DNA from: Cycas panzhihuaensis
Taxonomy: Eukaryota; Cycadophyta
DNA length: 64,000 bases
Assembly (NCBI GenBank): GCA_023213395.1
Contig: CM041465.1
Location: forward strand, 158,107,741 to 158,171,740
Reading direction: 5' to 3'
The position numbers were made by a program, and so were the translations under genes. The first letter of the stretch is position 1, and each line of letters starts with the position of its first letter. The notes under the pieces were generated by a model, which saw only the letters and a program-made list of their open reading frames with translations, had not been told where the DNA came from and made no database searches. Positions 1 through 9,105 of the stretch are shown one piece after another.

Positions 1-2
1 GG

Positions 3-185
3 GATCTCTTTGTCAACGCGCTTCGCCCCGAGGTGCATGTGGAAGTCCTCAAGATGGGGGCAACCACATGCGACTCCGCCATCACGAGGTGTTTAGCTTT
101 GGAGGCTATTGAGATCCGTGCAGACTCAAGAAACCTCCTAGGCCCTCGCAGTCATGAGGCGCCTCCTCCGGCCGAAGGAGACTAA
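3..185 (+). pseudogene. gag C-terminal part (Tat type), partial
   Basis: An open frame enters from the left edge and stops at TAA 183-185. It reads NALRPEVHVEVLKMGATTCD and continues through CLALEAIEIRA, the C-terminal helical part of a Ty3/gypsy capsid domain. The Tat-like element D has a recognisably related stretch (NALRPHVHLKVLKLG) near 39.59 kb, which supports the lineage call. Gag forms the cytoplasmic particle that packages element RNA. Only about 60 residues are visible; the start is outside the window. Confidence 0.7.
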
Positions 186-271
186 ACCTTCAGCCTACTA
201 GGACCACCTCTCATCCGACTGAGAGGACCCTAGATCCGCTTACTTCCGCCATCCGCTCGTTTGAGCGCGCG

Positions 272-709
272 ATGAAGGAGTTAAAACTCCAACCTCCTTC
301 ATCACCTACCCCTCACAGACCCGTCCAGCAGACTTCCCGTGCGGCACCCCCCAAAGGGGGCAACACCCAACCTTCTCAAGCAAGGAGGATCGATCCTCCC
401 CTTGAGAAGAGGTGGTGTTCTATCCACGGGGAGTGCTTCCATGACGACGCGCGTTGCCGGGCCCAGCACCCACGCGATGCTCCGCCACGCGACTCGTCCC
501 CTAGGCGAACGTCGAGGCCCAACCTCGACCAGCCCATTCATAGAGACCCGTTCCCCAAGCATGGGGAACGGGGCCGCGATGTTCAGCAAAGAAACAACCG
601 GGCCGGACAAGTCTCCGATCCCCGCTGCGTGGTAGAGGGAAGGGTGTCGCCGGCCGCCTTCCTTCGCGGTCTCCCGACCGTCGCGCTCCATCACCTTCGC
701 GGTCCGTAA
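272..709 (+). pseudogene. gag nucleocapsid segment with zinc-knuckle-like motif
   Basis: A 145-codon frame, proline- and arginine-rich, lies 86 bases after the preceding gag stop and is probably the same gag after a frameshift. Near residues 48-62 it has WCSIHGECFHDDARC, which fits the single Cys/His knuckle (WC..H...H....C) of Tat gag proteins that binds element RNA. The basic, low-complexity remainder suits a nucleocapsid tail. The ATG at 272 is unlikely to be a true start. From 710 to about 1140 I see only degenerate linker sequence. Confidence 0.5.
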
Positions 710-1144
710 CAAGGGAAAGAAGGTGATCCGGATGCTTGAGACCACCCCTCTCTGGCGTTAACGGTCTCAAGCCGCCAAGGAGGCAACGGGTGCCTCGCGT
801 CTACTCGCATCTTGATCCCTCTCGGAGACCACTCCTCCGGAGATTCCACTTCCCAAGACTATTCCGTGCGCCCAGGCGATTCGACTTTAGGAGAGCCCTT
901 ACCCAACCCACGGAGGGTAAGCCCTTCTCCGTAGTCGAAGAGCTTCTCACGATGGCGTGGGATGTCCATCATGGACGTCTTGAGAAGTTGCCGGGCGGCG
1001 CTTCTCCTGAAGCTCTTGGGTCGAACGATGCGTCCGTGCACGCCTTGGTACGACCCCAGTGGCGAACCCACTATTTCTTCGACCCTGAGATCTTCCCGTC
1101 CAGTGGGAGGGGCGCCCGGTGGAACTTCCCTTTCACTATCACGA

Positions 1145-1441
1145 TAGATACTCCCGATTGCGTTGCGAAGAAGCGCCGTTGACAGCGGTTCTTCCGTCAA
1201 CGTCATGCCCTGCGGCGTTATGCAAGAGCTTGGCGTTCGCCTTGGAACCCGTTCCATGGCGGTTCGAAACTATGACGATGCAGAAGACTCCTTTGGGATC
1301 CGTCTCGATACCCCTTACCCTCGAGGATAAGGCGGTGCGTTCTTGACATTGTCGTCCTCGATGTTGATGTCGATTATAACTTTTGCTCTTGGGTGACCAT
1401 GGCTTGACCAAATGGGAGCCGTGTGTTCCACCGTTGGGGGC
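1145..1441 (+). pseudogene. Aspartic protease (retropepsin) of element A
   Basis: The catalytic motif DSGSSVN is encoded from 1181 (GAC AGC GGT TCT TCC GTC AAC), followed by MQELGVRLGTRSMAVRNYDD. Further on a degraded LLG-PWLD-GAV block corresponds to the usual LLGRPWLH..GAV end of Tat proteases. The enzyme would cut the Gag-Pol polyprotein in the particle. Catalytic Asp and Gly are kept, but the frame changes just upstream and a stop lies in the C-terminal block. 1442-2023 is linker with no further domain recognised. Confidence 0.65.
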
Positions 1442-2023
1442 AACTCAAATTTGTCCATAATGGACAAATAAAGTTGTCCTCATGACGATCGCCGCCAAAC
1501 CTGTTAGGACTCACTTGGGCAAGCCATAGCTATCTGAAGGGAGTAACGCCCTTGACTACGTCTCGGCTTGCTCTATCGGAATCCCGATTCCTCCTCCCAG
1601 AAGAAGGCCCGCACCTTCTTCTCCGCGTTAACGCGTTTCGCTCCTATCGGCGTCGGCGGTATGGGTATCTCGTGCTTGACGACGACGGGTCCCATGGGAG
1701 GAAGAGGACCTTCCTCACGGTTTCGTTCCTCCGCTTGTGTAGGACATCTACAGTCCTAGAGTTACTCCCATGACCCCTTTTGTGGTTGGTAGGGTTACTT
1801 TCACGGGTCGCATGACATGCGCATGTCGACTCGTGCATTCCGACTTTTCCATCCCATCACCCCGTAGGTGATGATGTGGAGAGTCTTCCTCTAGCTTTTA
1901 CGAGGAACCTCTCCCTGCTACCCTCTCGGCTTCTCGCGGATGGCCAGGCGGTCTTGAGGCATCTGAGCCCTATCGCTCCGCGCCATCCGTCACCTCGCCC
2001 ATGCGAGTCAAGTCCTCGATGGA

Positions 2024-3154
2024 GTGGACTACTTCGAAGATGACGAGGCCTTGTTGGAACACTTAGCCGGTTCCATACCAAGTCTGCCTCCTGGTCACCA
2101 CAAGCTTGGCCACCAGAAGGTCTTGGCTATTGGGTCCCTTTTAGCCGACCCAATCCTCTCTCCCGTTTCCCCCCTTCCTGTCGATCTTGCCCCCCTCCAC
2201 TTCGAGGAGGGGAATGCCATGTGCATGGGGGCAACCCAGGACATAGTCCTTGCCCCGGATAGGGTCATCAAGGTAGGAGCGGAGTGTACCCCTGACGAGG
2301 TGAGGGAGTATACCCTCCTGTTCCGGGAATTCCGCGATGTGTTCGCATGGGAATACTCGGACATGAAGGGCATCGACCCCTCCATCGTCACGCACAACCT
2401 TACGACCTTCCCTGACGCTCGCCCCGTGCGTCAGAGGCAGCGTCCCCTTCATCCAAAACTCTCGGCTGCCGTTAAGATGGAGGTCGAGAAGCTTTTGGAT
2501 GCGGGACTCATTTCTTCTATCGACTACACCCGGTGGGTGTCCAACATCGGCCCCGTTGCCAAAAAGAACGGGTCCATTCGTATTTGTGTCGACTTTCGCG
2601 ACATAAACAACGCTTGTCCTAAGGACAACTTCCCTCTTCCCTTCATCGATCAAATCATCGATCGCACTAGGGTTTGAAGTTATGTCCTTGATGGATGGCT
2701 TCTCCGGCCACAACGGATCCAAATCTCTCCGAAGACCGCCACAAGGCGGCCTTCACCACGCCATGGGGTGTCTTTGCCTACAAGGCAATGCCCTTGATCT
2801 TAAAATGCAGGGCCCACCTACCAAAGGGCCACTCCTTTCATCTCCAGTGACCTCATCAACAACACGTTGGAGGTCTTCATGGACGACATGATGGGTCTCT
2901 CTCGTGCAGGCCCATCATCCCTCAGACTTGCGCGCAATCTTCGCGAGATGCCGCAGTACCATGTTAGTCTAAACCCGCTTAAGTGCGTGTTTGCCGTTAC
3001 TTGCAAGCTCCTCGGTTTCCTTGTGTCTCGGAAGGAATCCGGATCGACGGATAAGGTCAAGGCGATCCTTGACATGCCGCCTCCCAGGACCCAACGACAA
3101 ATCAAGTCGTTCCTAGGTAGGCTTGGTTTCTTGAGGCGTTTTTGGCGGACTTAG
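2024..3154 (+). pseudogene. Reverse transcriptase of element A (frameshifted)
   Basis: The first frame (2024-2677) carries VFAWEYSDMKGID, then PVAKKNGSIRICVDFRDINN and ACPKDNFPLP, the N-terminal fingers and palm of a Ty3/gypsy RT. It stops at 2675-2677. Palm text continues in other frames with LMDGFSGHN and a catalytic box FMDDM (encoded near 2876-2890) where YVDD is usual. The thumb follows with LLGFLVS and the connection text IKSFLGRLGFLRRF. At least two frameshifts separate these blocks. The ATG at 2024 is internal to pol, not a true start. Confidence 0.85.
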
Positions 3155-3201
3155 CCATAAACGCCAAGCCTCTACAAACCTATTGAAGAAAGGAGCCCCT
3201 T

Positions 3202-3600
3202 TTGTATGGTCGGATAAGGCCCAAAAGTCTTCGTGGGGCTCAAGGAAGCTCTCGTTTCGCCCCTACGTTGGCGCCTCCTCGCCCGATAGACCTTTCATCC
3301 TCTATACATCGGAAGGATGAGTCCACGGGCGCAATGCTCGCACAGGAAGATGATTCGGGGACCGAAAGGGCCATTTATTTCATCAGCCGCACCCTCGTTG
3401 CCGCTGAGTCAAACTATCCTCCCGTCGAAAAGGAATGTCTCTCCTTGGTCCACGCAACCAAGAAGTTTCGACATTACCTGCTCGGTAATACCACCAAGGT
3501 GATCGTCCAGTCCGATCCCTTGCGTTATTTGCTCACCGGTCGGTTGTGGTGGGGCGGACGGGCGTTGCATCTGCTTCAAGAATCGACTTGCAGATCGTTA
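3202..3600 (+). pseudogene. RNase H (gypsy type) of element A
   Basis: The segment follows the RT connection and includes GAMLAQEDDSGTERAIYFIS, then EKECLSLVHATKKFRHYLLG and a VIVQSDPLRYLL block, the ordinary RNase H that removes template RNA during cDNA synthesis. The Glu and second Asp positions (EKE, QSD) are visible; the start of the domain is degraded near 3210-3300. It is continuous with RT and INT. Element A also has a second, unrelated RNase H at 8.70-9.10 kb. Confidence 0.75.
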
Positions 3601-3852
3601 ACAGGAAGTCAGTGAAGGGAATGGTTGTTGCCGAGCAATTAGCCGACTCCGCCGTTCCCAACGCGGGCGGCATCCCTGTTGACGATTCCTTCCCCGACGA
3701 GTCTATTATGGTAGTCAGGAGGCCTTTCTCACCGCTCGCCGATAGCGAGTGAATGCACGACATCGTCGTCGATATTTGACTCGGCAGAATATCGCCCGAA
3801 GCTAGCAACAAGGTTGGGTCGGCGTGTCCGGCGACGCTAGCAACACCTCCTC

Positions 3853-4960
3853 GTGAGCGGTGTTGTACAAGAGATCTTCGACGGGATCTTGCTCATTGCG
3901 TCGCTCCGAAGCGACCGGACATTCCGCGAATGCCACCACGGCATTTGTGGGGGCCACTTTGGGGGTCATGGCCCAAAGGATCCTTCGCATGGGCTATTCT
4001 TGGCGTCAGTCACATTTGGGGCGCCCATGCCTGTGCCCTTAGATGCCGGCGTTGTCAGGAGCACGCCAACGTCTCCCACGTCTTGGTCCGAGGCGTTGCA
4101 TCCCATCGTGTCTCCGTGGCCCTTTTCCCAATGGGGTCTCGACCTCATTGGGGCTATAACGCCGCCCTCTTCTGGACAGCATAAATTTATTCTAACTGCT
4201 CAAGTACTTTACTAAATGGGCGAGGCAATCCCCACATCACTACCCTGGCAAGACGATAGCCACCTTCGTCTACCGGGCACATTATCGTCGCTTTGGGATC
4301 CGGACGTCCTAATCACGGATAATGGGACTCCCTGCAATAAGGAGATGGATGAATTATGCGAGAAGTTCAAGATCTCGCATAAGACATCATCCCCTTATTA
4401 CCCCAAGCCAACGCAAATCGAATCCTTCAACAAAAGCGCTCATTGGCATCCTAAAGAAGACCGTTGCTCGGTCTCAGCGGGCGGCATATCCACTCCCTTC
4501 CGCCCCTATGGGCTTATCGTACCTCTATCCAGGACTGGGATGACCCCATTCTCGTTAGTGTATGGGCAGGCGATACTCCCATTGGAAGTGGAGATCCCTT
4601 CTCTTGGGTTTCCCTTCGAGGCCTCATCGATGAGGAGTCTATTCGTCAGGCTCGCCTCCTCGACCTCGAAGCCCTGGATGAGAAGCGCTTGGCGGCCTAC
4701 CAGGCGAGCCTCGCTCAAGCCCGTCTGCGAGAAGACCGCGACAAGCGCCTTCGTTCGTCCCTCGTGTCCGGGGACCATGTCCTCAAGCGGGAATATCTCC
4801 ACGATCGCTTGGCCAAATTCGGGCCCAAGTGGGTGGGTCCCTTCGTCGTTCTCGACAGCCTCGATAACGACGCATACAGGATCGCCACCTTGGATGGCTT
4901 GGAATTTGAAAAGCGGTCAGCGGAAATTCTCAAGAAGTTCTCTGGCGTGATTTCCATCCC
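3853..4960 (+). pseudogene. Integrase of element A
   Basis: Pieces in several frames give a zinc-binding end (RCRRCQEHANVSHV), then SPWPFSQWGLDLIG, then a catalytic core with LITDNG (second Asp) and a later ESFNK (Glu; IESFNK), and finally a C-terminal domain with GDHVLKREYLHDRLAKFGPK, WVGPFVVL and an AYRIATLDG block. The enzyme would insert element cDNA into chromosomes. Frameshifts occur near 4215, 4300 and 4550. The last open frame runs on past the usual end into the hairpin repeats that follow. Confidence 0.8.
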
Positions 4961-4963
4961 TTG

Positions 4964-5211
4964 CTCAAACGAGCCTAAACTACAATCTCAAATTGTTCTC
5001 ATTCTTCCCAATCACGGGTGGAATGGCAATTTGAGATGGATTCTTCTCAAACGAGCCTAAACTACCATTTTAAATTGTTCCCATTCTTCCCAACCACGGG
5101 TGGAATGGCAATTTAAGATGGATCCGTGTTCAAACGAGCCTAAACTACCATCTTAGGTTGTCCCCATTCCTCCTAATCAGGGTTGAATGGCAATTTAAGG
5201 TGGATTTTTCT
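4964..5211 (+). repeat. Three tandem ~82-bp units, each able to form a hairpin
   Basis: Units start at 4964, 5046 and 5129, each opening with (C/T)TCAAACGAGCCTAAACTAC. In unit 1 the arms ATCTCAAATTG and CAATTTGAGAT are perfectly complementary around a loop of about 30 bases; unit 2 keeps the pairing with one G-T wobble and unit 3 is degraded. They begin right after the integrase coding end. Tandem repeats between pol and the 3' LTR are a known trait of Tat-lineage elements. Confidence 0.85.
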
Positions 5212-6480
5212 TCGCTGCCCAGCCTCCTCATGGAACCCGTTCCGTGAGCTCTTGGGAACCTCTGTCTTCCTATTTTGGGCATTCCCCAAATTAGGACGAC
5301 ACTGGAGTATCGTTACTCCCCTTTCCATGCTTGTCGTTTCCTTTGCACATTCCGCTATGCTCCTCGTGGACATGTATGTCGCCCATCCTCTAACCTCACA
5401 CCTCTCGATCGCCTCTACTCACGGTGGATGTGTGTGCTCTTAGATATATGGCCATACATGGAAGGAAACACTGCATACTTTCAATAAGATATCTACAACA
5501 AAAATCTGCATCTCGCACATTTGCATTTCTAAAACAAACAAATATTTACAGCATATAAACATTTACAACATAAAAATATCCATTTACGAAAATAAATCAT
5601 GCATGCTACCTCTACCATACATGGTACACCATTTCATGTCAAAATGGGGTTCCAATTGCCCGGTATGTATATATATATCAAAATGTCATAGTACATCGTG
5701 TGTGTGGGAAGCCGGGTCCTTGCAGGGGAGTACAATCATGTGAGCCTACATATGACCCCTCGAGGCCCGCTTCCCAAGAAACCGTACATGTGTACGCGGA
5801 TCTCCTAGCTACTGCTGCCGCCTGATCCCGGGTCCCATCTCACAGCCTCGTGATCCCTCTCCTGGGACCACGTCCTGCGAGGCTCCTCCTGGCCTCCGCG
5901 AGCCGCCCGCCCGCCGCCTGGCCCCGTGGCTGCCCGGGGTCGTGGCCATTTGCGGTGTGTGTCCGGCTCTGCCGACCTCGAGACCATCCGGGCCACCACC
6001 GGTCGCATCTGACTGGATGCGGTCCCTCGCCCGTAGTCCCTCCTCGACTACTCTCGCTCATCCTCCGACGCCTTAAGGCGTTCCTCTAGGACTGCGAGGC
6101 GAGTGCCGTATCTCTATCCTCCGGCCCGCCTGGCTCCTCGCACTGGACCTGTCCTCGTAGCTCGTCCCGCCGCCTCGGGTCGGCCGAGCTCTCGTAGGCC
6201 GCCCCCGGACTTGGGCCTCTGCAACCCAGATATCTCGTACTCGTACCAGCGGGGCGAATGCCTCCATGTAAGCTCCCACCGATCTGGGCGCATCCCCCGC
6301 CTGGATGGGCGGTTGCCCTCTCACGTGACCTGAGGGAACAACTCCCTCACCGCAGCCTCAACCAGTCTCTGGACCTCCGCTACACCTGCCAATGCAACAT
6401 GCCATGCGTCAGTGTGTACCCTCGATATAAATCAAATCAAATCAAAATTCTATCTAGATGTCAAACGACTAAGGGAACGG
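5212..6480. other. Noncoding spacer of element A downstream of the hairpin repeats
   Basis: 5212-5450 is mixed sequence with no recognised domain. 5450-5700 is A-rich with repeated ATTTACA-like words (for example near 5545-5590). From about 5700 it turns GC-rich again; GGGAAGC and GCTTCCC arms about 55 bases apart (5707 and 5770 region) could pair. 5800-6480 has open frames on both strands that look like GC-rich artefacts or the decayed 3' part of the antisense ORF. Confidence 0.4.
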
Positions 6481-7804
6481 TTAGGTCTCACCTGCTGCGG
6501 CCGCCGGCCCTCCGCCGAGCGACACCTTCCTCTCGGCTCCCGCTGGCGGTGCCTCATCCTCGTGCACGTCCTCCGCCCGCCTCATCCTCGGTAGGGGACG
6601 GGCTCGACTCGCTCCTCGGATCTCCTCACGATCCGGAGCACAGTCCCCCAGTCCCCGCCGCCGCCGCCTCTGCGGCTCGACGGCCCGCCCCTCCTGTGGC
6701 GGCCCCAGGTGATCCCGCTGCAGTCCCTGGTGGCTGTGATGGGCCAGCCCCGTCGCCCCCATCGTCGTCACCATCGCCGTCACTATCCTCGATGGGTGCT
6801 CCTCCTCGCTGCGTCATCGCCGCCCACCTCACCATCCTGTATGGATGCGCCACATAACTGTCAGGTGAGGAGGTCGGCGATGTCGCGTCGACCGACCGGC
6901 GGACATGAGGTCGGGTCCTCTGTCCCTCTCGAACTGCGTCACACTGTGGACCATCGGGGCCCACCTCGATATGGGGAACGGTCCCACTGGTGCACCTTTG
7001 CGAAATGGTCAAAGAACCAAGATGGAGCAATGTCTCAGATGACAGCCTCCTCTCCTGCGCTACCGATCGCATCTAGTTGGGCGACGAGGTTCGCCACAAC
7101 TAGAGTAGCCCAATCCATCCTCTCGCCGGGCCAGACGGCAGGTCTGCGCCCACCCACCTCCAGGATCTCCTCAGTAGTTCTGCTTTCCGGAGATCCCAAT
7201 GTAATGCATAATAAAATGAGCTTCCTCGCCCGAGGAATCCCCACATGAGTACCGTCTGAGAGGAGCCCCTCTCACGCCATCCGTCTCCCCGTGAGGAACT
7301 GGCCGCCTCAGTGTGTCTTTGCCTCATTCTTTAGGCGCCCTCAATCTCACGGCCTCCCCACTGGCACCCCCAGATCCGCCTCGACATCCTGGAGTAATGG
7401 TGACGTCCCTACCCGAGGTGTGAAACACATGCCTCCTCCTATCCCAGTCGACACAATGTCCACCAGAGTCTCTCGATCGGACGCAGATCGAGGGGTCTTC
7501 AAGGCCTTGTATAGGCCGCATCTCTTCACAACCGCCTTGTCCTCCTCCGCCGACTCTAAGCTACTCGGAATGGTACGCTGATGTTCTCGCGTTGTCCACC
7601 GCGATAAGCACTGCAATCACCATAGTCGATCAAGAGTCGGTCTCTAGCTCTATCCCTATGTCTTTTCCAGGTCTTGAGCCGTTTGGCCCCTTTTTGTGTT
7701 TTTTTTGACTTTACAGCTGCGCTCGAACTTGGCGCACCGCTAAGTTCAGAGGCCCCGCATGGCGATCGTCTCTGCTGAGATACCGCGGCAAAGATCGCGG
7801 TCAC
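6481..7804 (-). pseudogene. Antisense ORF of element A, plant-mobile-domain-like
   Basis: Opposite to pol, between integrase and the second RNase H, broken frames give ETLVDIVSTGI, HVFHTSGRDVTIT and LLQDVEADLGVPVGRP. Together these match the conserved TFHLP-GE-T-TLQDV--LLGLPVDGRP signature of the plant mobile domain (PMD, aminotransferase-like). Downstream, an acidic and Pro/Gly-rich tail (about 6640-6810) follows an aromatic/basic stretch, as in PMD C termini. Antisense additional ORFs are known from Grande-like Tat elements; their role is unknown. Frameshifts near 7400-7500 and 7250 show decay. The identification rests on one motif block read across frames. Confidence 0.5.
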
Positions 7805-7816
7805 GATCTTTGCCGC
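7785..7816. repeat. Perfect 13-bp-arm hairpin
   Basis: GCGGCAAAGATCG (7785-7797) and CGATCTTTGCCGC (7804-7816) are exact reverse complements around a 6-base loop. It sits at the start side of the antisense ORF. It could be a structured RNA leader or the trace of a small palindromic insertion. Confidence 0.7.
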
Positions 7817-8699
7817 AGATCACGACCTTCAAAAAATGAAATTTTGCCCCCGAAAATCAAAATTTCGCGGTGGACCCCATGGGGCCCACCGGACCCGGCC
7901 GCCTAATGCCTGTGTCCTCTTCTTGGGGTCCGATTCGGACTCGGAGGCTCTAATCGCCCATAAGGCGTGGGAAAGCATTTAAATTCAATGAAGAGCAATG
8001 AAATTCAAATTGCAAATTCACGAGGTATCGTAGGATCCACTCATCGGATCCGGCCCGACGGCCGTCATCTCGTTTCCACAGAACGATCGTCTCCTCGCTC
8101 CGATCTAAGTCGGATCGCCCCTCGGTGTGTTTACGGTCGAGGCGCTCGCGTCAGAAGGAAAAGGCTCGGTTTCGACGAGCGGTGGAAATGAATCCGGTTT
8201 TCATTGGTTTTCCTTATATAGGCGGGGCCCCGACTTTTCTTCCGTTTTGGCTCGTGGCGATCGTCGGGACCGTCTCACACGCCGATCACCTTTGCCTTGA
8301 GCCCGATCGCCCATCGCTCCATGGGCGCCCTTCTTGCTTCCTCTTACGAAAGCATTTATGGCGCTTTATGGTCGCATTTTGGGGCCCTTTTGCACTGCTT
8401 TTGCTCCCGAGCATGCCCGAGTTTATACTCGTTTGGCTCGTTCCGCTCTCGAGCTCGTTTTGCGGTCCTTTTTCGCCTGGAGCTCCCGAAGGAAGTGTTC
8501 CCCTGCTGGGGCACGTTTTCCTTCCGGCAACCTTGGGACTCAGTGGTCCCGTTCGCCTACTCTCCCAAGGCCCGATGGCTTGCTCTCCTGTAGCCTCATT
8601 GCTAGGTCCTCCTACCCTCCGCGCCCGCCTTCGTGTTCGCTATTCGAGTCTTCGTGTTGCTTACATTGCTATTTGTTGCCCCGAGTTCGAGATTCGACC
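7817..8699. other. Spacer between antisense ORF and second RNase H
   Basis: No domain recognised on either strand. A long + frame (8125-8823) has leucine-rich composition but no family signature, and is overlapped by the RNase H start. The stretch contains the TATA-like box at 8212-8221 and may hold divergent control sequences for the antisense ORF. Confidence 0.4.
8212..8221 (-). promoter_or_regulatory. TATA-like box pointing into the antisense ORF
   Basis: Read on the - strand the site is CTATATAAGG, a close plant TATA consensus in an otherwise GC-rich setting, followed by AAAACCAATG. Transcription would start about 30 bases on (near 8180) and run into the plant-mobile-domain-like ORF that begins at or below 7804. 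On the + strand the same bases give a poorer TATATAGG. Confidence 0.35.
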
Positions 8700-9105
8700 A
8701 TGTCTCTCCTCATTTTCACCGATGGTGGAAGTCGCAACCCCGGCCTTCCGTCAAGGTGGATTCTTCGTAGTCCTCCCGCATGATTACATGCGTTCGAATC
8801 TTTCTTCCCGAGGCTACCAATAACGGCCGAGTACACTACGGCCGTTATTGAAGCCCCACCGATGCTCTTCGTTTCCATCAAGGGTCTATTGTGTTGTTTT
8901 GCGATTCTCGGTTGTGGTGTCCCACCTCACCCGTGTTTACCAGTGCGTGCCCTCACCGAGAACCTCAGACCGCCGCCAGTCCCTCCTAGCTCGTTTCTCA
9001 TCAGTGGATATTCAGCATATCCCGAGGCACCTCAATGCTGAGGCCGACAGCCTCGTCCGCCTCATCCTTGAGCGTCGCCTCCCTCTTCTTGATGACCGCC
9101 GTTGA
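8700..9105 (+). pseudogene. Second, archaeal-type RNase H (aRNH) of element A
   Basis: From ATG 8700 the frame reads MSLLIFTDGGSRNPG, the first catalytic Asp block of RNase HI. AEYTTAVIEA corresponds to the TNN-AEYTALIE-L block (Glu). A frameshift leads to a segment ending HIPRHLNAEADSLVRL, the usual C-terminal motif of aRNH. Tat elements are known to carry such an extra RNase H besides the gypsy one, in varying positions. Here it lies about 3.7 kb beyond integrase, after the antisense ORF. The expected Asp block between AEYT and HIPR is blurred by the frameshift. Confidence 0.75.

Noticed and set aside
302-1411. Several overlapping - strand open frames in the left GC-rich part
   Set aside because: They lie opposite gag and PR of element A, have no family motif and are expected from GC-rich sequence with few stops.
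8125-8823. 232-codon + frame before the aRNH
   Set aside because: Leu/Ser-rich without a domain; its end overlaps the better-supported RNase H frame, and GC-rich DNA gives such frames by chance.
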